Position numbers and translations under genes: made by a program. A DNA stretch of 50,383 nt, from the NCBI GenBank assembly GCA_902763615.1, contig CACWSX010000026.1, positions 1 through 50,383 of the forward strand, read 5' to 3'. The stretch comes from an uncultured Prevotellaceae bacterium. Lineage in GTDB: Bacteria; Bacteroidota; Bacteroidia; Bacteroidales; Bacteroidaceae. Each line of letters opens with the position of its first letter. Position 1 is the stretch's first letter. Of this stretch, positions 1 to 8,002 are shown piece after piece. The notes beneath the pieces were generated by a model, which saw nothing but the letters and a program-made list of their open reading frames with translations, did no database searches and was not told the DNA's origin.

Positions 1-732
1 GTCGCTGCCCAAGCCAGCCTCATTGAGCACCAGCTGACAGTTGCTGCGGAACCAGCCGCCACTCTTGTCCTTGCGGCTGACGATGATACCGGCAGCAATG
101 ACATCGCCGCCACGGCCAAGTACGAAGTTGAAGTGATTGGTGTCGAACTCGAAAGTCGAGAAGTTCAGGTGATTCTTCCAGTTGGAGCAGGGAAACCCGC
201 CCTCGTTGTTCACGATCTCGGTTGTCATGGGCGCACCGGAACCGTCGGCATTGCGAGGATTGAGCACGATGCGGGCACTCGCCGCTTCATACTTGCCATT
301 GAGCTTCTGTACGGTTACGAAGGTCACCTGGTCGCCACGCTGTAAACCCCATGCACTGATGAAGTCTGCGTAGGTGGGGCTGGGCGAATTGACATAAGCC
401 TTGTGGCCGCCTTCAGCATCGATGCCCACAGACACCTCGGGCAAATGACCCATTGAAATGATGGCGGCAAAGGGTGTCCACTTGTCGCTCTCAAGCGGCA
501 TGAACTGGTAGAACTGGTTGAGGCTCTGACCAGAGTTCTGGATCGTTGACGCACGTTCGCGAAGGTGCTTGAGGTTGACCTTCTTGAACTTGTTCATACA
601 CGCGAAGCCATTGCTGACACCCTCGAAAGAGTGATTGCAAATGAACTTCAACATGGCATAAAGCATGCCTACAGTCTTTACTAACACACGCTGCAAAGTC
701 TGTGCAGCTGTTTTTGGATTTTTTACATGCAT
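1..732 (-). CDS. DUF6266-like protein, C-terminus beyond the window
   Basis: The frame is open from ATG 732 to base 1 without a stop, giving at least 244 codons; the C-terminus lies outside the window. The N-terminus contains NPKTAAQTLQRVLVKTVG, which resembles the NPRTxAQxxQR block near the start of DUF6266 proteins, a Bacteroidetes family of unknown role. The rest (for example KWTPFAAIISMGHLPEVSVG) has no motif I can assign. No signal peptide or membrane segment is evident. It has a good promoter at 972-1003 and a leader of roughly 230 nt made largely of 11-bp repeats, which is unusual. The family call rests on the N-terminal block only and is moderate; that the frame is coding is well supported by its length and the promoter. 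Confidence 0.6.
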   Translation of the reverse strand, partial: MHVKNPKTAAQTLQRVLVKTVGMLYAMLKFICNHSFEGVSNGFACMNKFKKVNLKHLRERASTIQNSGQSLNQFYQFMPLESDKWTPFAAIISMGHLPEVSVGIDAEGGHKAYVNSPSPTYADFISAWGLQRGDQVTFVTVQKLNGKYEAASARIVLNPRNADGSGAPMTTEIVNNEGGFPCSNWKNHLNFSTFEFDTNHFNFVLGRGGDVIAAGIIVSRKDKSGGWFRSNCQLVLNEAGLGSD

Positions 733-783
733 AATTATAAAACATTAAATATTTAACTTAAATCCTACCCTTGGAGACTGAGG

Positions 784-937
784 TCAATTAGTGTTCAATT
801 AGAGTTGAATATGAGCTCAATTAGAGTTTAACTAGAACTTAATTAGAGTTTAATTAGAGTTCAATTAGAGTTCAATATGACTTTAATATGAGAACGATGT
901 GAGAGCAACATGAGTTAGTCATGAGCAATCAATGAGT
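784..937. repeat. Fourteen tandem 11-bp repeats
   Basis: Read on the plus strand, bases 784-937 divide exactly into 14 units of 11 bp with consensus TCAATTAGAGT. The first nine units are close to consensus (TCAATTAGTGT, TTAATTAGAGT, TCAATATGACT and similar). The last five drift (for example GCAACATGAGT, AATCAATGAGT) but keep the period and the ATGAG half. The array lies between the promoter at 972-1003 and the start codon at 732 of the leftward DUF6266-like gene, so it should be transcribed as leader RNA. Eleven bases is close to one helical turn, so equivalent positions face the same side of the DNA. Confidence 0.9.
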
Positions 938-971
938 CTGACCGAGTATCATCCAATTCGTGATCTCGGTG

Positions 972-1003
972 CAAATGTACGGCGTTTTCCCAATGCTTAC
1001 AAA
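972..1003 (-). promoter_or_regulatory. Bacteroidetes-type promoter of the DUF6266-like gene
   Basis: On the minus strand, TTTG (1003-1000) is followed after 20 bp by TACATTTG (979-972). This matches the Bacteroidetes sigma consensus TTTG-N19-21-TANNTTTG exactly. It points left toward the gene starting at 732. Confidence 0.8.
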
Positions 1004-1079
1004 TAAACATTCCCCCCAATATCTCCCGCAGGGGAAAGTGGGAGGATAATGGGGGGAAGAAATTGAGATTGATAGATTA

Positions 1080-2342
1080 TCAGAAGCCTTTTGCAATGGA
1101 ATTTATGTCATCCGAGTAGTTATTCTTTCTCTGGAGATAATACTCGTAATTCTTCCTGTCACCTATCTCCGGAAACTCCGAGAAAAGCGCTTTGTATGTA
1201 GGCTGCATAAGGGTGCCGTTCTGCACTGCGGCAAGAATCGTAAGGGCACATACCTTGGGTCTCTTGCCATCGATGATTTCGTGCAGCCGCTTCAAGACAG
1301 CTTCGCTTTTGGGCATATCAATTATGAAATCTGTAAAAGGACTGGGGGCTTTGGGTTTCCTTGCAAGTTTCTCAACAGGCAGCACATGTTGCTCGTCGTA
1401 TTCCTGCAGGACAGCAGCGACGGTAAGGATCGATATCCAGTTGTCGGTGTTGTAGCACTCGTCTTTGTTAATAGGTTCTGCAGGATGCTTTTCGCTATAA
1501 AACAGTTGAAAGTGAACATATCTGTCCTTTGAGAGATGATCATATTTGTTCACCCACGGGCCTAGCTTCTGGTCTTTTTCCATTTTGGCAATCAGGTTTT
1601 CGCGGGATCCTTCGAAGTCTTTCCGCCACGGCTCTATGTAGTCCTTTTGAGCTTTTTCGCTTTTGCGGAACCATGCTAATAATTCAGGAAAGTCAATATG
1701 ATATGCGTAAATATTCCAGAAATATATATGATAGTGTTGTATAAGATTCAGGATCTTTACGATTTGATTTAGCAAAGCCTCCTTATCAATCTGAGTTGCT
1801 TTATAATGATCGCACACATAAGCGTAGGCTTTCTCTTCTGTATAGGGCATTGTTGGGATGGGTGCATACCCTATCTGACGTACTGACAAAACGCCTTTTT
1901 CTACAATTTTAAGGCTTATATCCCATATTGGATCATGTTTGAGGCATTCTATTAAGGGGGCTCCTGCTTGAATTAAGCCTTCACTTATCTGTTCCAGAAT
2001 CTTGTAGCAGTCCATGTTCCAGAAACCCAGCGTATATAATACAGCTTTCGACATGGGATCACCACCAATCAATCTCTGACATGTCAAATAATAGAACAAA
2101 TCGTCTATCACATACAAATTGGTCTCCAACATGTCAAGAGCGGCAAAAAAAGTAGTTGAGGGATAAAGACTAATGTCGATCATTTGACTAGCCTGCCGCG
2201 TTCTCTCGACATGTTTTAGTATGATATTCCAATCCGGTGTTCTCCTCCAACGTGCCTTGAAAAAATAACCCAAGAATTTATTTTCGACATTATCCGTTAT
2301 GTCCAATTCCGGCTCTTCTGCTTCGTTTCTTCTTATTCCCAT
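1080..2342 (-). CDS. Hypothetical protein, 420 aa
   Basis: Long open frame with a -7-like element (TATATTTG, minus strand) about 25 bp upstream of its ATG. I do not recognise the family. The protein is charged at both ends and rich in Trp, Tyr and Leu between about residues 50 and 240 (for example YVIDDLFYYLTCQRL, HYHIYFWNIYAYHIDFPELLAWF), consistent with a helical, probably soluble protein. No signal peptide, Walker motif or metal-binding cluster is seen. It lies in the AT-rich accessory segment, separated by about 200 bp from the DUF3841 gene, so it may be its own transcription unit. That it is a real gene is likely; its function is unknown. Confidence 0.6.
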   Translation of the reverse strand: MGIRRNEAEEPELDITDNVENKFLGYFFKARWRRTPDWNIILKHVERTRQASQMIDISLYPSTTFFAALDMLETNLYVIDDLFYYLTCQRLIGGDPMSKAVLYTLGFWNMDCYKILEQISEGLIQAGAPLIECLKHDPIWDISLKIVEKGVLSVRQIGYAPIPTMPYTEEKAYAYVCDHYKATQIDKEALLNQIVKILNLIQHYHIYFWNIYAYHIDFPELLAWFRKSEKAQKDYIEPWRKDFEGSRENLIAKMEKDQKLGPWVNKYDHLSKDRYVHFQLFYSEKHPAEPINKDECYNTDNWISILTVAAVLQEYDEQHVLPVEKLARKPKAPSPFTDFIIDMPKSEAVLKRLHEIIDGKRPKVCALTILAAVQNGTLMQPTYKALFSEFPEIGDRKNYEYYLQRKNNYSDDINSIAKGF

Positions 2343-2364
2343 ATCATTTTCAGTTTATCAATGG

Positions 2365-2372
2365 CAAATATA
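2365..2372 (-). promoter_or_regulatory. -7-like element upstream of the 420-aa gene
   Basis: TATATTTG on the minus strand matches TANNTTTG and lies 22 bp before the start codon at 2342. No good TTTG is found at the -33 position, so only half of the consensus is present. Confidence 0.45.
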
Positions 2373-2548
2373 CACATAAATTCTGAAACCTCCACACATC
2401 AGAAACTGTTTTCTGCTAAAACCGTAGATATTTTAGCACTTTTTGGTATTTTCTTAGCCTTCCTTGACATGTCACGAATAATCCGTGACCGTTACGAAGT
2501 CTCCTGCCCCTGTCGTGACACTTTATGACCGGCGCATTAGCTTACTCC

Positions 2549-3184
2549 TTAACAGTTTTTGTCAAAACAGATGCGTTTTACAACATTTCCTTTTCTTTCG
2601 AGGAATTCAACAGATATAATGTTTTCTGATTTTAACATCCAGAATGTTGCTTGAATGCTACGGTTGCGCTTATGAGTACGGCCTACTTCTTTGTCACGCC
2701 TGTCTAAGTCAAATATAGCCTCCCAACTCTTTTCAATTTCCTTTTGTATCTCAGCAGGATAATCTTCAAATCTAAGACTTTTGCCAGCTTCCTTCTCCAA
2801 TAAATCAGTTTTCTTGTTGATTCTTTTCCAATTTGTCAGTGGGCATTGATTCAACACATTATGCCAATTGCAGAAATCAGAAAGAAGCACCTCATTATCA
2901 GGTATCTCAATTTCCATATAGGCCGATATTCCTTTTTGGATATCAAGACAACTTCTTAGTGGTTTCCTTGATTTTGCAGAGTTATACTGATACCAGGCCC
3001 ACATTGGATACCAGATTTCTTTCATTGGTGGTTCTCCTATACGTTGTCTCATCTGATCAGTCATCCAACGATAGGCTTTCATAAACTTCTCATCATCACC
3101 CCATGCTGGTTTGGTACAGTATGCCACCCCATCACGCTGCAATTGATCATAGATATCAATTCCCTGTATCGTCCAAAGTCTCAT
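2549..3184 (-). CDS. DUF3841 domain-containing protein
   Basis: The 211-aa product opens with MRLWTIQGIDIYDQLQRDGV and continues with AYRWMTDQMRQRIGEPP and YPMWAWYQY. That order (LWTIQ near the start, then W/M-rich helix, then YPxWAWY) is what I know from DUF3841 proteins, small cytoplasmic proteins often found among accessory genes. The biochemical role of the family is not established to my knowledge. The C-terminal part has DIFDLDRR-like acidic and basic stretches and ends in FDKNC. It stands alone: about 100 bp lie between its start and the small membrane gene upstream on the same strand, and 206 bp lie downstream before the next gene. Confidence 0.75.
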   Translation of the reverse strand: MRLWTIQGIDIYDQLQRDGVAYCTKPAWGDDEKFMKAYRWMTDQMRQRIGEPPMKEIWYPMWAWYQYNSAKSRKPLRSCLDIQKGISAYMEIEIPDNEVLLSDFCNWHNVLNQCPLTNWKRINKKTDLLEKEAGKSLRFEDYPAEIQKEIEKSWEAIFDLDRRDKEVGRTHKRNRSIQATFWMLKSENIISVEFLERKGNVVKRICFDKNC

Positions 3185-3284
3185 TTTCTTGATTTATTTT
3201 TCAACAACAACCTTCAGAAGTATGCTGTATTCTTCTAATAATACATTTACCCGTTTCATCATTTCTCATTTTCTATTAATACTG

Positions 3285-3434
3285 CTATCCTTTAAACGTC
3301 CATCTGAAGAATGCGAATATCCAATACCCTAAACCAATTATAAAAAACATACTCCATATAGCAGGAAACAAATGCCCAAGTTCCCATAGAGCAATGAGTG
3401 CCATAATAATGAATATATAATCACTCTTCTTCAT
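3285..3434 (-). CDS. Small membrane protein, 49 aa, coupled to the 115-aa gene
   Basis: Short frame read leftward from ATG 3434 to TAG 3285-3287. An in-frame ATG at 3440 would add two residues. The product begins MKKSDYIFIIMALIALW and ends WIFAFFRWTFKG. It is almost entirely hydrophobic between residues 5 and 44, with the helix-breaking GHLFP in the middle, so one long or two short membrane segments are expected, with a basic C-terminus. The start overlaps the last 14 bases of the 115-aa gene in another frame, which suggests translational coupling. Function is not known. The overlap, the composition and the clean stop support it as real. Confidence 0.55.
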   Translation of the reverse strand: MKKSDYIFIIMALIALWELGHLFPAIWSMFFIIGLGYWIFAFFRWTFKG

Positions 3435-3768
3435 TCTCATCTTCTGCCTCCTTATTATAATACTCCAAGATAGCCATTTGTACCATACCGTCTTCTAACT
3501 CGAAACCATATATTTCGCCTAAGGCAGGGTCATCAAAGTAATCTTCCCACTGCTCAAAAATATCCAACGGCTTTACCCTGCCTAAAAAAGGCATTTCAAG
3601 GAATGCTTTTATAATATCATCAAAATTGGTATCATAGCCATTACTGAATACTGCATACTTATCATCCTCTGCGTTATACAGAATCATCACAACTACCTGA
3701 TTCCTTTTTATTGCAGAGCGAACCTCTAAAATAAAGTTGTCTCTTTGTTCTTCTTTTATATCCACCAT
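3421..3768 (-). CDS. Hypothetical acidic protein, 115 aa
   Basis: Small, strongly acidic protein ending in a run of Glu (AEDENEEE). The middle contains VVVMILYNAEDDKYAVFSNG, which reads like a beta hairpin, followed by FDDIIKAFLEMPFLG. There is no signal peptide and no motif I can assign; the charge would fit an antagonist or adaptor, but that is speculation. A TACCTTTG element lies about 38 bp upstream and the gene overlaps the micro-membrane protein downstream, so the two probably share a transcript. It lies just downstream of the WYL regulator on the same strand. Confidence 0.6.
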   Translation of the reverse strand: MVDIKEEQRDNFILEVRSAIKRNQVVVMILYNAEDDKYAVFSNGYDTNFDDIIKAFLEMPFLGRVKPLDIFEQWEDYFDDPALGEIYGFELEDGMVQMAILEYYNKEAEDENEEE

Positions 3769-3805
3769 AACGTTACTGTATTTTAATAATTTATAAACTC
3801 GACTG

Positions 3806-3813
3806 CAAAGGTA
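3806..3813 (-). promoter_or_regulatory. -7 element upstream of the 115-aa gene
   Basis: TACCTTTG followed by CAG on the minus strand, a form seen at several other promoters in this window. A TTTG is present upstream but only 14 bp away, shorter than the usual 19-21, so the -33 part is uncertain. It separates this gene from the WYL gene's operon. Confidence 0.5.
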
Positions 3814-3855
3814 AGCGTAGGTTGTTTCAAATCGTGGTGCATGTTAGAGAAATCT

Positions 3856-4764
3856 TCACTTTTTCTCGTAATTTCTTAATGCATCTGCTAACATTTGGTG
3901 GATTTTGTCTGCTAATGACTGTGGTTTGAGCACCTGGAGACGGCAACCCCTTGATAGAATCTGGCCACAGAAATCCAAAGTTGGACGGACATAACACTCA
4001 AAGTCCGTATAACCGTCGCCATCGCCAATCTCTACCTGACTATGATGAATGGGAAGATCACGCAAATATAGACTCTCATCACCGTATGCACGAAGAACTA
4101 CCCGCTCAACAGGTACTTCCTCCATTCTGACTACGCCATAGCACTCACTGAAATACTCTTCTGCATCAAAGTCTTCATCAAGTTCAAACGTATCATTGCT
4201 GGTAATGAGTCGCTTAATCCTGTCGAATGAGAAAACCCTGAATTCACCAGATTCATATCTGCCTAAAATATACCAGCGCCTGTGATACAGCTTGATGCAA
4301 TAAGGGGCCATTTGATACTCTTTTGACTCTTCTGCACCATATTTATGATAATCGATGGTGATGAGCCTTTTCTTTTTCATGGCATCAATGATCGGCTCCA
4401 AATAGCCTTTCGATGAAGGTATAGGTTCAAGGAGTATGCGTTTCTGGAGGCTAAGGCTTTCGCTGATGACATGATTGACAGACAGAGTGGATAGCATCCA
4501 GTTCTGAATGCTGTCTTCAGTGAGCACTTTGGGATTACCTATATAATACTTATAGCCATTCTTCCTGTCGCACTCGATGAAGATGCCGAAGATGTTCTCA
4601 ATAGCATTCCTATGACGGATGAATGTGTTACGTGCCATTTCCACGCCACCGCTCATTTCCGTCTGGACCCACTTGCGATTGATCTCATCTAAAGTGATGT
4701 TACGAGCCTGGTAGATGGTGTTCACTAGCCAGATATACTCCTTGAAAAGAATTGGTGTAGTCAT
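3856..4764 (-). CDS. WYL domain-containing transcriptional regulator
   Basis: 302 aa. Residues 1 to about 90 form a winged-helix-like DNA-binding part (YIWLVNTIYQARNITLDEI, then ARNTFIRHRNAIENIFGIFI). From about residue 120 the WYL domain follows: LITIDYHKYG, YCIKLYHRRWYILGRYE, FRVFSFDRIKRL, and a C-terminal WCX-like part (SRGCRLQVLKPQSLADKIHQ). In many WYL proteins this domain binds a ligand, often nucleic acid, and several regulate phage-defence operons. Here it is the last gene of a leftward operon and overlaps the 230-aa gene by four bases (ATGA), so it probably controls the operon it belongs to. Confidence 0.85.
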   Translation of the reverse strand: MTTPILFKEYIWLVNTIYQARNITLDEINRKWVQTEMSGGVEMARNTFIRHRNAIENIFGIFIECDRKNGYKYYIGNPKVLTEDSIQNWMLSTLSVNHVISESLSLQKRILLEPIPSSKGYLEPIIDAMKKKRLITIDYHKYGAEESKEYQMAPYCIKLYHRRWYILGRYESGEFRVFSFDRIKRLITSNDTFELDEDFDAEEYFSECYGVVRMEEVPVERVVLRAYGDESLYLRDLPIHHSQVEIGDGDGYTDFECYVRPTLDFCGQILSRGCRLQVLKPQSLADKIHQMLADALRNYEKK

Positions 4765-5453
4765 ATATTACTGTTTTTTAATTGTTTATACCAGTCTACC
4801 ACCTCACGCATAGACATGATGTACATTTTGAGTCTCTTGCCGTCAAGAGGTGTGCGGTGACCGTCCATCCAGCTTAGTTCCTGGAATTGCATGCAGAACT
4901 CATCATAATCAATCTTGCCCTGTTGGTACCTGAGTAGCGCATCGGCATATACAGAGAAGTACAGGTTGCAGAACGGCTTGAAAAAGATGAAATGCTCATC
5001 GTCCTCATAGACCGTCTTGCAGAACTGATCCACGATGGCTGGTTCAAAATGCTCGTCGCTATACTCTGCCACGAGTTGTTTGTATTCCTTGTAAACGTCT
5101 ATGGACTCATCCGTACTCTGTTCCTGTGTATGCAGGAAGTCCGTTGGTGACGAATGGAAGACGGTCATCTTGTTCATCAAGTCAGCCGTTCTCTCCGCTT
5201 GTTGGAAAGAAGTCCGTTCCTCACTCATGGCCAACTGCCTATGGAGCATCATCAAGTGATACTTGCCATACGTAAGCGTTAATTTGCAAGCCAACGTAAT
5301 ATCAAGTGAACGCTTGTTATATCGTTTGGTCTGACCATTATGGAGAACCATGTGCTGGATTGTTTCTGCTGAGAAATAGTTTGCAGGTATTATTTTCTGC
5401 TTAACTTTCTTCTTTTCCATACTTAACATAGAGAGTGCTGTGTTATTTGACAT
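4761..5453 (-). CDS. Hypothetical protein, 230 aa, between metalloprotease and WYL gene
   Basis: I do not recognise this family. The product is soluble-looking, rich in His, Met and Glu, with a basic N-terminus (MEKKKVKQKIIPANYF), a central acidic stretch (STDESIDVYKEYKQLVAEYSDEHFEP) and a C-terminal part with several Tyr and Trp (LSWMDGHRTPLDGKRLKMYI). No catalytic motif stands out. The 5' end overlaps the last 11 bases of the HEXXH gene and the 3' end overlaps the WYL gene by 4. Start codons at 5453, 5426 and 5420 are all possible. The tight overlaps suggest it acts with its neighbours, perhaps as a partner or substrate of the putative protease; that is inference. Confidence 0.65.
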   Translation of the reverse strand: MSNNTALSMLSMEKKKVKQKIIPANYFSAETIQHMVLHNGQTKRYNKRSLDITLACKLTLTYGKYHLMMLHRQLAMSEERTSFQQAERTADLMNKMTVFHSSPTDFLHTQEQSTDESIDVYKEYKQLVAEYSDEHFEPAIVDQFCKTVYEDDEHFIFFKPFCNLYFSVYADALLRYQQGKIDYDEFCMQFQELSWMDGHRTPLDGKRLKMYIMSMREVVDWYKQLKNSNI

Positions 5454-6723
5454 TTATTATGTATTTGCTCAATCCCCAATGTTGCCATATGCCTCTAAAT
5501 GTGCAGAGTTGCCCATGATAGTCTGGATGATTCCATGGGCAATTGAAACAGGTACGGTCTACATTTACTGCATTGCGTGTATCATTACACCATGGCATCA
5601 AATCACATTTGGTATCTCCCATTACAAAGAGTTTGTATATCTGATTAAACACTTTAAAGTATACTAGACAAGACGAATCAAATCCTAATGGGTTTACATA
5701 GAAATAATCATGCTTTATAGTTTCTATAAGTGGACTTCCCGCATTATTTATGATCTCTGACCAAATAGGATTGTTCTTTATATAGCCATATTCTACAAGA
5801 TCTAGCCAAAACAATGGCTTGTTTGTTCTTAAATAGATAACATAATCAATAATTCTATCAACCCAAGTATGATAGTCAATAAAATATTTGTCGTTTAATA
5901 TGGCGTGTAGATTGTTCCTTACTTCTTCGGCACGATTTATAAAGTATTTGTGACAAGAAATTCTCTCACCCATATCAGATAATTCCCAATAATGGTCAAG
6001 AAACAGGAATAAGTTCGTTGGGTTACTATCTGAATATTTTATTTGTTTAAGCCATTGAACTATACTATACAATTCTGCTCCAGGGTTCGACGACATCAGG
6101 GCTTTGTCAAAGAGTATCAGTAAATTGCGATAGTCATTAAGTAATTCGGGATATATATAATTAACAACCATAATAGCTGCCTTATATGGATAATCTGGCG
6201 ATAATTCAAAATCTTTCGTTATATGTTGTTCAATAAGGTAAGCCATACTTTCGTATATTTCACGGGCTCCGAATGAACAAAGACCTTCTATCCCTGCTTT
6301 GTTTTGGTAATTTATGCTTATAGTCTTTACAATACGTTGTTCATCTATCTTTTCTTTATCAAATTCCTCAACAGAGACAAACGCAAAATCATCTATATCA
6401 ACAGATTCTCCCCATGTTAAATCTTTTATTTTTTTATTTGACTTAGTTAGTTCACTAAGTATGTCTTCAGATAGTGGGACGTAAACATCGGCATTATCAC
6501 GTTCTTTTATCCAATCAACCATTCTACATAAAATAGCGAAATCATAATTTAGACGCTCCAAGCCGTAAGTCGTAGTTATATTTTGTAAATAATGTATATA
6601 TTCATGAACAAATAATGATATCTCCCTATCAGACATCATTTCATCGTATGATAATGAATCTATCTTCATACAGAAGAAAGAAGGAATATACATGCCCTTT
6701 GATTTACTATTTAAGTCTTTCAT
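5443..6723 (-). CDS. Putative HEXXH zinc metalloprotease, 426 aa
   Basis: The signature is FVHEYIHYLQN, giving His40-Glu41-x-x-His44, the zinc-binding and catalytic motif of gluzincin-type metallopeptidases. A second block, GAREIYESMAYLIE (about residues 152-165), could provide the third zinc ligand as Glu158; this is inferred. The C-terminus carries a cluster CxxxPWC ... CFNCPW ... QLC (about residues 380-412) that could bind another metal. There is no signal peptide, so it probably acts in the cytoplasm. The gene is AT-rich. It starts 49 bp after the GIY-YIG gene 6773-7996 with no promoter visible between them, and overlaps the next gene by 11 bp. I know no named family for it. Confidence 0.65.
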   Translation of the reverse strand: MKDLNSKSKGMYIPSFFCMKIDSLSYDEMMSDREISLFVHEYIHYLQNITTTYGLERLNYDFAILCRMVDWIKERDNADVYVPLSEDILSELTKSNKKIKDLTWGESVDIDDFAFVSVEEFDKEKIDEQRIVKTISINYQNKAGIEGLCSFGAREIYESMAYLIEQHITKDFELSPDYPYKAAIMVVNYIYPELLNDYRNLLILFDKALMSSNPGAELYSIVQWLKQIKYSDSNPTNLFLFLDHYWELSDMGERISCHKYFINRAEEVRNNLHAILNDKYFIDYHTWVDRIIDYVIYLRTNKPLFWLDLVEYGYIKNNPIWSEIINNAGSPLIETIKHDYFYVNPLGFDSSCLVYFKVFNQIYKLFVMGDTKCDLMPWCNDTRNAVNVDRTCFNCPWNHPDYHGQLCTFRGIWQHWGLSKYIINVK

Positions 6724-6772
6724 ACCTGAACTTATAATTTATACCTTTTGTCGTTTTCTCTTTAGCAGAGAT

Positions 6773-7996
6773 TTATTTTTTGTGATTTCTTCCTTTTGTT
6801 CCATAAAATTTCTCAATTAGATGATTTCTTAATATGTATTGATATGCGCTGTTATACCGTTTTGAAAGTTCACTTTTTGTTTTACATTCTTTAACCGCGT
6901 TCCATAATCTTTCTTCTGTCCAATAAAGTCGCCAATTAGGATGAGGTTTCATGTGTTTACATATGTCGTCAAGCCATTTGTGTTTATATGCATACTCGTA
7001 CAAACGACGATTACCTATAAGAAACTCTTTCCTGTATCTATACTTCAAAGCTTCTTTATGGCATTGCTCCTTAGAATAAACCAAATCCTTAGCACTTCCT
7101 AAAGCCCCGCCACGCCTAGTATTTAGCATTGTCCATCCTTTGGATTTATACTCATTTATTAAATTGTCTTCTTGGTTTGCAGCGTCTTCTTTTGAAAGCC
7201 AGTCTGAAACAACCTTAAAAACATATCTGTCACAAGCGCCATGTAAATGCTTATATACAGCACTTTTTTCTTTGTGAAGATGTTCCCACTTCCTACGTGT
7301 AGTATTATAACTTAATCCAACATAGGCATATTTATCTATAAATTCAAACACGTATAGTTTTCGTAACCTCCAATTTCCTAACCTCTCCATGTGTGCACAA
7401 ATTTCATCTAAATAATGATGGGTTTGCGCATGTTCATATATTGAAGGATATTTTGACTGAAACTCTTTTCTCGTCTTACATTTTTTTGCAGTGTCCTGAC
7501 ATATGTGTTTGTTGTAGTAATTTTTCCTTTTCATGTGTGCTGTCAGTTCATCAAGCCAACCATTTTGCTTAGCACACCAAAATGTTGCATGACTTTTTGT
7601 TTCCCAATCTTTACGCATATTGTAATTTAAAGCATCAAGACGGCAATCTTCTTTTGAAAAACCTGTATGTCTAGGTAGCGTTTTTGTAATCTCTTCAAAC
7701 CAGCCATTCGTTTTAGATGCTCCATACGCGCCTTTACATTTAAGCCTAAATTCATTTAATGTCTTACACTTCGATACAGCTTTGATGCATCTACATTTTG
7801 TCCAATATCCTCTTGGATGTCGTTTCAGTTTATCTTTCATTCCTCTTGTCACTTTTTTCAAAATGCCAAGATAACGAGCCCTGTTGTAAGCCATTGGCTC
7901 ATTTATTCTAAAATCACTCTTATATTCATAATTTTGTGCTATCGCTGTTATTCTCTCTTCAGTCCAATAGCCATCTGGATGTTGTTTGCTTGCCAT
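6773..7996 (-). CDS. Modular GIY-YIG nuclease-like protein with six YWT repeats, 407 aa
   Basis: The protein has four imperfect ~50-residue repeats, then a GIY-YIG-like domain, then two more repeats. The repeat pattern is roughly (G)YWTxERC..EA.KYKTR.EF....p.AY..A..NGWLDEICxHM. The central domain (about residues 220-310) reads KLYVFEF..KYAYVGLSYNTTRRKWEHL, then NQEDNLINEYKSKGW. YVF and YVG stand for GIY and YIG; the Arg of TTRR and the Glu of NQED match the catalytic Arg and Glu of the family. This is a probable DNA nuclease whose repeats may bind DNA (inference). It starts 6 bp after its paralogue and is AT-rich like it. A homing-endonuclease or defence origin is possible. Confidence 0.7.
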   Translation of the reverse strand: MASKQHPDGYWTEERITAIAQNYEYKSDFRINEPMAYNRARYLGILKKVTRGMKDKLKRHPRGYWTKCRCIKAVSKCKTLNEFRLKCKGAYGASKTNGWFEEITKTLPRHTGFSKEDCRLDALNYNMRKDWETKSHATFWCAKQNGWLDELTAHMKRKNYYNKHICQDTAKKCKTRKEFQSKYPSIYEHAQTHHYLDEICAHMERLGNWRLRKLYVFEFIDKYAYVGLSYNTTRRKWEHLHKEKSAVYKHLHGACDRYVFKVVSDWLSKEDAANQEDNLINEYKSKGWTMLNTRRGGALGSAKDLVYSKEQCHKEALKYRYRKEFLIGNRRLYEYAYKHKWLDDICKHMKPHPNWRLYWTEERLWNAVKECKTKSELSKRYNSAYQYILRNHLIEKFYGTKGRNHKK

Positions 7997-8002
7997 AACT
8001 TC

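Noticed and set aside
784-937. CRISPR array
   Set aside because: Units are contiguous 11-mers with no spacers and no cas genes nearby.
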